Below are positions 1 through 7,191 of a stretch of DNA of 24,607 bases, piece after piece. Within the stretch, counting starts at the first letter, position 1. The number at the start of each line of letters is the position of its first letter. Below the pieces are notes generated by a model. It was given only the letters and a program-made list of their open reading frames with translations. It searched no databases and had not been told where the DNA came from. A program made the position numbers and the translations under genes. Source of the stretch: a virus; the IMG/VR virus record IMGVR_UViG_3300042549_003139, positions 1-24,607 of that record; one strand, given 5' to 3'.

Positions 1-1973
1 CATCATTTACACCAAGAATAACAAATTTGGAAAGTAAGAGTGCATCGGTTGACATTAGTATTACAAACATTAACTCATTCACTGCAAGTAATAGTAATGA
101 ATCATTAAACTTAAAAACAGGAAGTTATGCAACAACGGGTTCTAATACATTTTTTGGAACTCAAACATATAGCGGAAGTGTTTATATTGCAAATGACTTA
201 ATAGTACAAGGAAGTTCTTCAATTCAATACATAAGTGCATCATCGGTTTCAATTGGTACTAACATTGTCCAACTTAATACTGCCAATCCATCAGTTAGAT
301 TTGCTGGACTGACTATAATAGATAGTGGATCAGTTGGAGGTTCTGGTTCGTTTTTATACGATTCGGTACAAGATGAATTCATATTTGTACATAGAGGAAA
401 CGGAACGAACATAACATCATCCCACTTTGTATTAGGGCCGGAAACATATGATAGTTTAGGTAATGAAACATATTTGACTTCTAATATAATTCCAAAGGGT
501 ACTGGAAAAGAACACTTAGTGGATTCATGTATTTTTGACAATGGTGTTACTACTTGTATTAAGAATAATTTAGTAGGAACAGGAACAATATCTGGAACTA
601 ATATTTACGCTTCAACTGTTTCTTGTTCACCGGTAGGTTGTTTTACTACTCTATGTACGGAATATCTTTATCCCTATAATATTTCAATGGGAAACACTTT
701 CATACGAGCTAATGGAAATAAACTTGGTATAGGTACTGGAAATCCATTGGGGGTATTATCAATTACCGGTGGACAAAATTCTCTTTCGTCATTAGCAACC
801 TACTCATCAATAGAACCATTGGGAATTTTTAATATGTTTTATATTAATTCTGGTACATATCCTTTTTATTTAGATATTGCTGCAATTGGTGACACATTGT
901 TAACTAATGGTGGAAGTAATATTAGATTTTTAACTCATTGTGGTACTGCTAACGCAACACCGGTAGAGAGAATGAGAATTGACAATTGTGGACGTGTTGG
1001 TATAGGAACTACTACTGCAATTGGTAGATTAACAATTTCACAAGATACTGATTGTTTGAATTCTGGTTTATCAATAAATTCAACAAGTAATTATGTTCCC
1101 AAATCAGCTATACACATAAATTCATTTGGAACTGGTACTGGAGCTGGTATTACTTTTGAAAATAAATCTATAAATACTGCTTGGATGGGCCATAGAGGTG
1201 GAAGTAGTACTAATTTACATTTTGAGCAAGAAAATGGTGATTTTGTATTTGCAGCAGGAACTTATGCGCAAATAGTAGATCATACAACTCCAACCCTTAT
1301 GACTATAAAGAAAAATGGTAATGTGAGTATCGGTACACAAACACCTAATGAAAAATTAGATGTGAATGGTGCAATACAAGTTAGAGGAGAAAGTTTAGGA
1401 TATGGTACAACACAATGTGTTGGTATGCTTGATTGGTACGCTGGTAATACTAGATTTTTAGCCTTCGGAGGTAACGGATCAACATATGGAGGATTTAATT
1501 GGTACGCATCAAGACAAAACAATTCCGGTGGTAGATCTGTAATGAATATATTACCAACGGGGCAAGTTACAAAACCATTTCAACCATACGCAGCAGTGGG
1601 AATAACAGGATCATACTCAACTACTGGCCAAATAATAGTTTGGAATCAAGTACATACTAATAATGGTAATCATTATAATTCTTCAACGGGACTATTTACT
1701 GTACCAGTTGCGGGGCACTATTTGGTAAGTATAATGGTTATGACCGATGGAGTAGATCAAACATTGGATATAAATTTAAGAATAAATGGAACCGGAACAA
1801 ATGCATTAGTACCATATCAATCAATCAACGGAGGTGTATATAACCAAGTATCAGGTATGACAATACTAGCATTAGCCGCTAATGATACAATTGGATTTGC
1901 ATTAAATAGTGGAAGTGTCTATGGATCATCGGGAGGAAGGCATAGCTCAGTTACTTTTGCTTTATTAGGATAA
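1..1973 (+). CDS. Tail fibre/adhesin paralogue 1 with C1q-like C-terminus (5' end outside window)
   Basis: Probable receptor-binding fibre. The frame (codons from base 3) stays open to the left edge, and residues before the TTG at 27 still align with the two paralogues downstream (…NLESKSASVDIS versus NLETKSSSIDIS), so the true start lies upstream. Numbering from base 27: a shared N-terminal region runs to about residue 150. Three rungs of the type VGIGTxxP (about residues 232, 322 and 431, the last followed by EKLDVNG) are typical of trimeric beta-structured phage fibres. The last ~130 residues (about 518-648) have the C1q/TNF-like pattern, with NxGxHYNxxTGLFTVPVAGHY, a central LRING and a closing SSVTFALLG. 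The centre is rich in cysteine. An 87-residue gene follows at once. Fibre identity is an inference from the beta-repeat architecture and the C1q-like end; the receptor is unknown. Confidence 0.75.
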   Translation, partial: SFTPRITNLESKSASVDISITNINSFTASNSNESLNLKTGSYATTGSNTFFGTQTYSGSVYIANDLIVQGSSSIQYISASSVSIGTNIVQLNTANPSVRFAGLTIIDSGSVGGSGSFLYDSVQDEFIFVHRGNGTNITSSHFVLGPETYDSLGNETYLTSNIIPKGTGKEHLVDSCIFDNGVTTCIKNNLVGTGTISGTNIYASTVSCSPVGCFTTLCTEYLYPYNISMGNTFIRANGNKLGIGTGNPLGVLSITGGQNSLSSLATYSSIEPLGIFNMFYINSGTYPFYLDIAAIGDTLLTNGGSNIRFLTHCGTANATPVERMRIDNCGRVGIGTTTAIGRLTISQDTDCLNSGLSINSTSNYVPKSAIHINSFGTGTGAGITFENKSINTAWMGHRGGSSTNLHFEQENGDFVFAAGTYAQIVDHTTPTLMTIKKNGNVSIGTQTPNEKLDVNGAIQVRGESLGYGTTQCVGMLDWYAGNTRFLAFGGNGSTYGGFNWYASRQNNSGGRSVMNILPTGQVTKPFQPYAAVGITGSYSTTGQIIVWNQVHTNNGNHYNSSTGLFTVPVAGHYLVSIMVMTDGVDQTLDINLRINGTGTNALVPYQSINGGVYNQVSGMTILALAANDTIGFALNSGSVYGSSGGRHSSVTFALLG

Positions 1974-1992
1974 AATATAAAAACAATAATAT

Positions 1993-2256
1993 ATGAATTA
2001 TACAATCACACTTACGGAAACAGAAAAACTAGCAATGGAATATACTGCTTATGACCCACAAGAATGGGTAGAAAATGCAATGAAAGAAAGAGCAAGAATT
2101 GCAATAGACGATATTGTAAAACTTGCAGTAGAAAAATATTTAGAATTGAGTATAACTATACCTGGTTCTAAAGATGAAATAGTTGCAGACGCTTATGCTA
2201 GAAATTGGGTACAAACTGCAAAGTATAAGACGGATAATTATACACCTTCTTTGTAG
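1993..2256 (+). CDS. Small fibre-associated protein, copy 1 (87 aa)
   Basis: Unrecognised 87-residue protein, mostly helical in appearance, with a conserved MNYTITLTETEKLAMEY start and a WVENAMKERAR segment. It starts 20 bases after the stop of the C1q-ended fibre. The copy at 4265 follows the second C1q-ended fibre in the same way, with 65 of 87 residues identical in an ungapped hand alignment. The C-terminal third varies most. No signal peptide or membrane segment is visible. The strict pairing with a C1q-type fibre suggests a fibre-assembly chaperone or accessory subunit, but this is inference from position only. The leader is A-rich without a Shine-Dalgarno motif. Confidence 0.8.
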   Translation: MNYTITLTETEKLAMEYTAYDPQEWVENAMKERARIAIDDIVKLAVEKYLELSITIPGSKDEIVADAYARNWVQTAKYKTDNYTPSL

Positions 2257-2282
2257 GATAAAAATATTATAAAAAAAGAAAA

Positions 2283-4250
2283 ATGGGAAAAACAAGGAAC
2301 ACCGGTAAGTTAGCAACACAGATACAATTTGACAATAGTAATAATCTTGTCATAGGTACTTCTGCATCATCTTCATTTAATACAAGTGGAAGTGTAAATG
2401 CAATAGGAGGTATTACTGGTTCTATATTTGGAATTGGAAATCCTACAAGTTTTTCTTCATCTATATCGTCAAATTTAGTTAGTATACAAAGTGTTACTGC
2501 ATCTAATATTGCACGCTTGTCAAATTTGGAAACAAAGAGTAGTAGTATTGACATAAGTGTTAGTAGTATTAATACATTCACATCAAGTAATAGTAATACA
2601 TCTCTAAACTTATTAACTAGTTCTTTAGCAACAACTGGAAGTAATTCATTCTTTGGAACACAAGTATTTTCAGGAAGTGTTTATATTGCAAATGATTTAA
2701 TAGTACAAGGTTCGTCAAGCATACAATACATTTCTGCATCATCTGTGTCAATTGGAACAAATATAGTCCAATTAAATACTGCAACACCTTCGGTTAGATA
2801 TGCAGGAGTAAGTGTACAAGATTCTGGAAGTAGTGCAGGTGTAACTGGAAGTATATTATGGGATTCACTTTGTAATCGTTGGATATATAGTAATCCTTCA
2901 ACAATTGGATACTCTGGTGGAATGTTAATCTCCGGGCCTAGAAACGCCGCTGGTTTGGGTAACGAACAGGGAACTACTAGCTGTATGTTATTAGTAGGAC
3001 AAGGCGGAGATCATTTGACTAGTTCTTTGGTTTATCATGATACAAATTGCACTAACTTTTACTCTAACGCTTTATATATAAGTTCTAGTGGAAACGTAGG
3101 AATTGGAACTTGTAATCCACTTGCAAAATTTGTAGTTACCACTACTTCAAATGTAAATCTTGAAGTTAGAAATGGAGCAGATTATGGAGTAACTGGTGTT
3201 GCTATTGATTCTAGAAACGATACTCGTAGTACAAGAAACGCAATGATTGTTTATGGAAGTCCTATTGTATTAGGCGGAGGTAATGTAGGAATTGGAAAAA
3301 CAAATCCTATAGCGGCGTTAGATATCTCAGGTTCTCATACTGGAGGTTACGGAATACTAAATATAACAAGTAACGATAGTGCTATTATATCTTTAGATTC
3401 AACAACGAGCTCTGATGTAAGAATTAGATTTAAACAACTAGGCGTAGATAGGTGGTTTGCTGGAATGAACACTAATGATAGTTGGGAATTAAGAGTGGCG
3501 GATAATACGCCTAGATTTGTAGTTACACAAGATGGTAGAGTAGGAATAGGAACAAGTAATCCTCCTAGTACTCAATTTGCTGTTGTAGCAGATTGGATTA
3601 GTGGACAAGCGACAGTAAAAACGTACCCTATAACAACTGGAGGCGCCTCTGGATATGGTATTTTTGATAGTAATGGCACTACTAGAAGAGCATATTTAGC
3701 TGCAAATTCAGAACAGGTAGAAGTATGGGCACAACAAAATACTCCAATGGTTCTTGCTACTAACGATATTATAAGAATGAAAATAGATACAAGCGGACGT
3801 ATTACTACGCCTTATCAACCATCATTCTATGCTTATGGTGTTGGTGGTGGAAGCTTTGCTTCTGGAAATTATTGGATATTTCCGTCTACCCAACATAATA
3901 GAGGAAGTCATTATAATGCATCAAATGGTGTATTTACAGCTCCTGTAGCAGGTACGTATTTCTTTGCTTTTGGTAATTTAATGGGAACGTCTGCAACTGT
4001 TTATAGATGGTATTTAAGAGTTAATAATTCTTCCACAGGAGCAGGACCCAGTATTCAATTAAGAATGGATCGCGGTGGGATGTCTACATCAGCGTATGGA
4101 TGGAGTCATTCAAAAACAGCTGTAGTAAATTTAGCTGCAGGAGATACGGTTAGAATATTCTCATCAGCAGATGATAGCTCTAGTCTATTTCCAGGAGAAA
4201 ACAACGCAACAGAAGAATATCCTCACTTTATGGGATATTTAATAGGATAA
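2283..4250 (+). CDS. Tail fibre/adhesin paralogue 2 with C1q-like C-terminus
   Basis: Complete 655-residue fibre-like protein. The N-terminus (MGKTRNTGKLATQIQFD) opens a Ser/Thr/Gly-rich region of about 200 residues shared with the neighbouring paralogues, including SSSIQYISASSVSIGTNIV and a DSLCNRWIYSNPSTIGYSGG block nearly identical in paralogue 3. Fibre rungs NVGIGTCNP, NVGIGKTNP and RVGIGTSNP lie near residues 271, 334 and 418. The last ~140 residues resemble a C1q-like globular domain (HYNASNGVFTAPVAGTYFF, then LAAGDTVRIF and HFMGYLIG). Known fibres of this type attach to the host cell surface; C1q-like tips are plausible receptor or glycan binders. The start is supported by the matching MGK start and the identical leader (AAAAAGAAAA before ATG) of paralogue 3. 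The 87-residue gene follows. Confidence 0.78.
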   Translation: MGKTRNTGKLATQIQFDNSNNLVIGTSASSSFNTSGSVNAIGGITGSIFGIGNPTSFSSSISSNLVSIQSVTASNIARLSNLETKSSSIDISVSSINTFTSSNSNTSLNLLTSSLATTGSNSFFGTQVFSGSVYIANDLIVQGSSSIQYISASSVSIGTNIVQLNTATPSVRYAGVSVQDSGSSAGVTGSILWDSLCNRWIYSNPSTIGYSGGMLISGPRNAAGLGNEQGTTSCMLLVGQGGDHLTSSLVYHDTNCTNFYSNALYISSSGNVGIGTCNPLAKFVVTTTSNVNLEVRNGADYGVTGVAIDSRNDTRSTRNAMIVYGSPIVLGGGNVGIGKTNPIAALDISGSHTGGYGILNITSNDSAIISLDSTTSSDVRIRFKQLGVDRWFAGMNTNDSWELRVADNTPRFVVTQDGRVGIGTSNPPSTQFAVVADWISGQATVKTYPITTGGASGYGIFDSNGTTRRAYLAANSEQVEVWAQQNTPMVLATNDIIRMKIDTSGRITTPYQPSFYAYGVGGGSFASGNYWIFPSTQHNRGSHYNASNGVFTAPVAGTYFFAFGNLMGTSATVYRWYLRVNNSSTGAGPSIQLRMDRGGMSTSAYGWSHSKTAVVNLAAGDTVRIFSSADDSSSLFPGENNATEEYPHFMGYLIG

Positions 4251-4264
4251 AAAATAAATAAATT

Positions 4265-4528
4265 ATGAATTATACAATCACACTTACAGAAACAGAAAAA
4301 TTAGCAATGGAATATATTGCTTACGATCCACAAGATTGGGTTGAAAACGCTATGAAAGAAAGAGCAAGATTAGCAATAGAAGATATCGTTAAAATTGCAG
4401 TAGATAAATTTTTAGAAGCAGAACAAACAATTCCAGGATCTAGAGAAGAGATCGTAGCTGCAGCTTACGAAAATAATTGGATAGAAACCGCAAAAGACAG
4501 AACAGATAATTCTGAGTCTTCTTTATAA
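4265..4528 (+). CDS. Small fibre-associated protein, copy 2 (87 aa)
   Basis: Second copy of the 87-residue protein at 1993. The first 17 residues are identical, as is the WVENAMKERAR segment; most other changes are conservative (I/L, D/E, K/R), which implies that both copies are under selection. It begins 14 bases after the stop of fibre paralogue 2, with leader AAATAAATAAATT before ATG. No catalytic motif is recognised. The third fibre, which lacks a C1q-like end, has no such partner, so the protein may act on C1q-type tips. Function unknown. Confidence 0.8.
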   Translation: MNYTITLTETEKLAMEYIAYDPQDWVENAMKERARLAIEDIVKIAVDKFLEAEQTIPGSREEIVAAAYENNWIETAKDRTDNSESSL

Positions 4529-4532
4529 AAAA

Positions 4533-4541
4533 ATATTTATA
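4533..4541 (+). promoter_or_regulatory. Late-type promoter motif
   Basis: Exact ATATTTATA, ending only 11 bases before the ATG of fibre paralogue 3 at 4553, in the gap after the 87-residue gene. A related ATATTATAA precedes the fibre at 2283. Confidence 0.45.
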
Positions 4542-4552
4542 CAAAAAGAAAA

Positions 4553-6544
4553 ATGGGAAAGAATAGAAAGCAGGCAAGTTTGACAAATGTAGTACAATAC
4601 GATAGTAATTTTAATCTATCTATTGGAACTTCACCATCATCATCATTTAATTCAAGTGGTAGTATAATAGCTGCATCCGGATTTACTGGATCATTATCTG
4701 GGTCCGTTTTTGGATTAGGTGATACTGTTTCATTTAGTTCGTCCGTTTCATCTGACTTAATAAATTTAGAAACTAAGTCTGCAAGCGTTGACATTTCTAT
4801 TAGTAGTATTAATACATTTACAGCAAGTAATGCAAATACATCATTAAACTTATTAACAGGTTCTTTAGCAACAACCGGTTCAAACACATTCTTTGGTACA
4901 CAAGTATTTTCAGGAAGTGTTTTTATAGCAACCGACTTAATCGTTCAAGGTAGTTCATCAATTCAATATATAAGTGCATCATCGGTTTCAATTGGGACAA
5001 ACATAGTAAATCTAAACACAGCAACACCTTCGGTTAGATTTGCGGGTATTTCAGTACAAGATAGTGGAAGCTCTGCCGGAATAACTGGTTCTATGTTATG
5101 GGATAGCTTATGTAATAGATGGATATATAGTAACCCATCAACTATTGGTTATTCTGGAGGTTTATTAATGTCAGGACCAAGAGCAGCAACATTGGGAACT
5201 GAAACTACTTTGACTTGTAACTATATTGCAAAGAGTGGTGGAGGTGATCATCTTTATGATTCTTGCATTCAAGATGTAAGTGGATCAGTAACAATTGGTG
5301 GTACACTATGTACGTCGGGTGTTGTATGTGGAGCATCTGGAATATTTTCATCAACTTCTTATAGTAACTTATATCTCGATGGAGCCAATGCAACAGGATG
5401 GGGTAATAATATAGCATTTAGAAGTCAAGGAACTGATTTTGGATATGTGGGTAGTATTGGTTCTTTGGTAGGTAATACTACAAAAGATATGGCAATATGG
5501 TCTACAACTGGAAATGGATTTAGTGTATATACAAATGGTAATAATCAACGATTAAATATAACATGTGCAGGATTAGCTATATTTACAAATAGTGTACAAT
5601 CAACCGATTATAGGTATACAAATACTGGTTATTTAACATATGATACTGCAAATACAGGAACAGAATGTTTAGTTATTCGTAAGAATGGAACAGCAGTATT
5701 AACTTTTAATTCCAACTCATCCGCAACATTTGCAAATACAGTTTGTACAAACGCAGGATTAATTTCAAATACCCTAACTATTTCTTGTACCTCAGGAGAT
5801 GATAGAGCCATATATATGTCTCTCAACTGTTCTTATAATTATAACTCAGGTGCAGCAAATACTATTGCTAGAAGTGTAAATAGTCTTAAATTTTTGTGGT
5901 ATAATAATTGCTGGGAAATTGGAGCAACTAGAGGAGATGATACAGCAATACAATCGTTAGTATTTGCTAGACAAGGAAGTACCTATTTAGCAATGACTTG
6001 TCATGGTATAGCTAATTTTACTTGTCAGATTTGTGTACCAAGTTTAAGAGTACAATCCGGTTTTGCAGATTTAACTTTATGTGGAAGTAATACTTCATCA
6101 CCTCATCTAGGAGGAACTTTCTCAATTACTACAAACCAAGATGGAAACGGAAGAACTATAATAGGTAACGCTGCTGTTAATAGAGCAATGTATTTGGAAG
6201 CAGGTGGTAATGTTACTTTTAACTGTGCTGTAAGTGTAGGAGGTACCTTAAATATTCCTAATTGGTATTTTGGTGGACGTTACTGTGTTGTTGGTACTTC
6301 ATTTGCCATAATCGGCCCTGCTCAAACATATAGTGGTTTACATTTTGTTTCATTTACTCACTCAAACGCAGGAAACACAGGGTACGCACTAATGATGAGT
6401 GCTTGGTATCCTGGACAATTAACTATAATAAGTCAATATGATCCAACCGGATTAGGTGTTTGTTTTAGAATGAACGGCAACTATATGGAAATGAAAACAT
6501 CTTCAGGAACAGTAAATGCAACTATATTGAATGTAACAATATAA
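4553..6544 (+). CDS. Tail fibre/adhesin paralogue 3 with unrelated, cysteine-rich C-terminal part
   Basis: 663-residue protein. The first ~220 residues are closely related to paralogue 2 (FGTQVFSGSVFIATDLIVQG; LWDSLCNRWIYSNPSTIG), after which similarity ends. The rest lacks both the VGIGTxxP rungs and the C1q-like end. Instead it has repeated short strands such as SATFANTVC, ANFTCQICV and VTFNCAVSVGGTL, consistent with a beta-helical fibre shaft, and a closing ~100-residue segment beginning WYFGGRYCVVG that I do not recognise. About 18 cysteines occur, far more than in the sheath (two in 743 residues). No 87-residue partner follows. It has a late-type promoter motif immediately upstream. Most likely an alternative receptor-binding fibre; the function is inferred from paralogy. 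Confidence 0.75.
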   Translation: MGKNRKQASLTNVVQYDSNFNLSIGTSPSSSFNSSGSIIAASGFTGSLSGSVFGLGDTVSFSSSVSSDLINLETKSASVDISISSINTFTASNANTSLNLLTGSLATTGSNTFFGTQVFSGSVFIATDLIVQGSSSIQYISASSVSIGTNIVNLNTATPSVRFAGISVQDSGSSAGITGSMLWDSLCNRWIYSNPSTIGYSGGLLMSGPRAATLGTETTLTCNYIAKSGGGDHLYDSCIQDVSGSVTIGGTLCTSGVVCGASGIFSSTSYSNLYLDGANATGWGNNIAFRSQGTDFGYVGSIGSLVGNTTKDMAIWSTTGNGFSVYTNGNNQRLNITCAGLAIFTNSVQSTDYRYTNTGYLTYDTANTGTECLVIRKNGTAVLTFNSNSSATFANTVCTNAGLISNTLTISCTSGDDRAIYMSLNCSYNYNSGAANTIARSVNSLKFLWYNNCWEIGATRGDDTAIQSLVFARQGSTYLAMTCHGIANFTCQICVPSLRVQSGFADLTLCGSNTSSPHLGGTFSITTNQDGNGRTIIGNAAVNRAMYLEAGGNVTFNCAVSVGGTLNIPNWYFGGRYCVVGTSFAIIGPAQTYSGLHFVSFTHSNAGNTGYALMMSAWYPGQLTIISQYDPTGLGVCFRMNGNYMEMKTSSGTVNATILNVTI

Positions 6545-6575
6545 AAACTATACTTTTCAAAAAAATTTACAATAT

Positions 6576-6584
6576 ATATTTATA
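6576..6584 (+). promoter_or_regulatory. Late-type promoter motif
   Basis: Exact ATATTTATA within TATATATTTATATA, 32 bases before the ATG at 6617; no upstream TTTG at the expected distance. Confidence 0.5.
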
Positions 6585-6616
6585 TACACAAACAAAAACA
6601 AAACTAAAATTGAATT

Positions 6617-7075
6617 ATGGAAAAAATTAGTCTTAAGTTACATGAGTTCTTAACATTAGAAACAGAATTATTCGGTGTTAAAAACCAACAAACAGGAGAA
6701 GTTACATCAAAAGGTTTATTAAACGAAAAACTTTCATTAGTGTCTAAATTCTGGTTAAACGAATTAGGAAAGAAAGTAACATCTGAAAAAGAAAGTATTG
6801 AAAAACTAAGAGAAGAATTAATCAAAAAGTTAGGTACAGAAGAAGAAGGACAAATATTCATCAAAATGTACGATGAAGTAAAAGATGAAGAAGGAAACAT
6901 TGTTTCTAGATCATTAACTTCAAACTTTATTGAATTTAATCAAGAGTTTGAAAAATTATTATCAGAAGAAAAAGAATTAGAGTACAGAGCATTTGATTTA
7001 TCAGAATTATCAAATGTAGAAACGGAAGGAAACTTAAATATATTCTTCAAATTGATTAAAGCACCAACTGAATAG
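6617..7075 (+). CDS. Small acidic coiled hypothetical protein (152 aa)
   Basis: Not firmly recognised. A charged, helical protein with a lysine/glutamate-rich central part (KESIEKLREELIKKLGTEEE), an EFNQEFEKLLSEEKELE segment and a C-terminal LSELSNVE...LNIFFKL. This order (helical N-terminus, a KLIEKYG-like helix end, E/D-rich turn with DEEGN, EFN..F..LL..E, then a short strand-rich tail) is reminiscent of the phage family DUF1617, but I cannot confirm that by eye. It sits between the fibre cluster and the tail sheath, behind its own late-type promoter, and a hairpin follows it. It could be a tail-assembly or accessory protein. No signal peptide or membrane segment is seen. Confidence 0.7.
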   Translation: MEKISLKLHEFLTLETELFGVKNQQTGEVTSKGLLNEKLSLVSKFWLNELGKKVTSEKESIEKLREELIKKLGTEEEGQIFIKMYDEVKDEEGNIVSRSLTSNFIEFNQEFEKLLSEEKELEYRAFDLSELSNVETEGNLNIFFKLIKAPTE

Positions 7076-7106
7076 TAAAAATACTATCTCATTAAAAATT
7101 AATATA

Positions 7107-7142
7107 AAAAGTCCAATTCATAATTTAATGTTTTGGACTTTT
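7107..7142 (+). terminator. Hairpin terminator after the 152-aa gene
   Basis: AAAAGTCCAA (7107-7116) pairs with TTGGACTTTT (7133-7142): a 10-base-pair stem with a 16-base loop, followed by AATTT. The T tract is short, so termination may be partial; a late-type motif begins 6 bases on (7148). Confidence 0.6.
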
Positions 7143-7147
7143 AATTT

Positions 7148-7156
7148 ATATTTATA
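7148..7156 (+). promoter_or_regulatory. Late-type promoter motif for the tail sheath
   Basis: Exact ATATTTATA, 35 bases before the ATG at 7192, just after the terminator hairpin. Confidence 0.5.
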
Positions 7157-7191
7157 TTGAGAATTAATAAATTTAAATTAAAGCATATAAA

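Noticed and set aside
27-27. TTG at base 27 as the start of fibre 1
   Set aside because: The frame is open to the window edge and the residues before 27 align with the paralogues, so this is an internal codon.
1-6544. Diversity-generating retroelement acting on the fibre tips
   Set aside because: No reverse transcriptase gene or template repeat was seen in the window; C-termini differ as whole domains, not by A-specific point changes.
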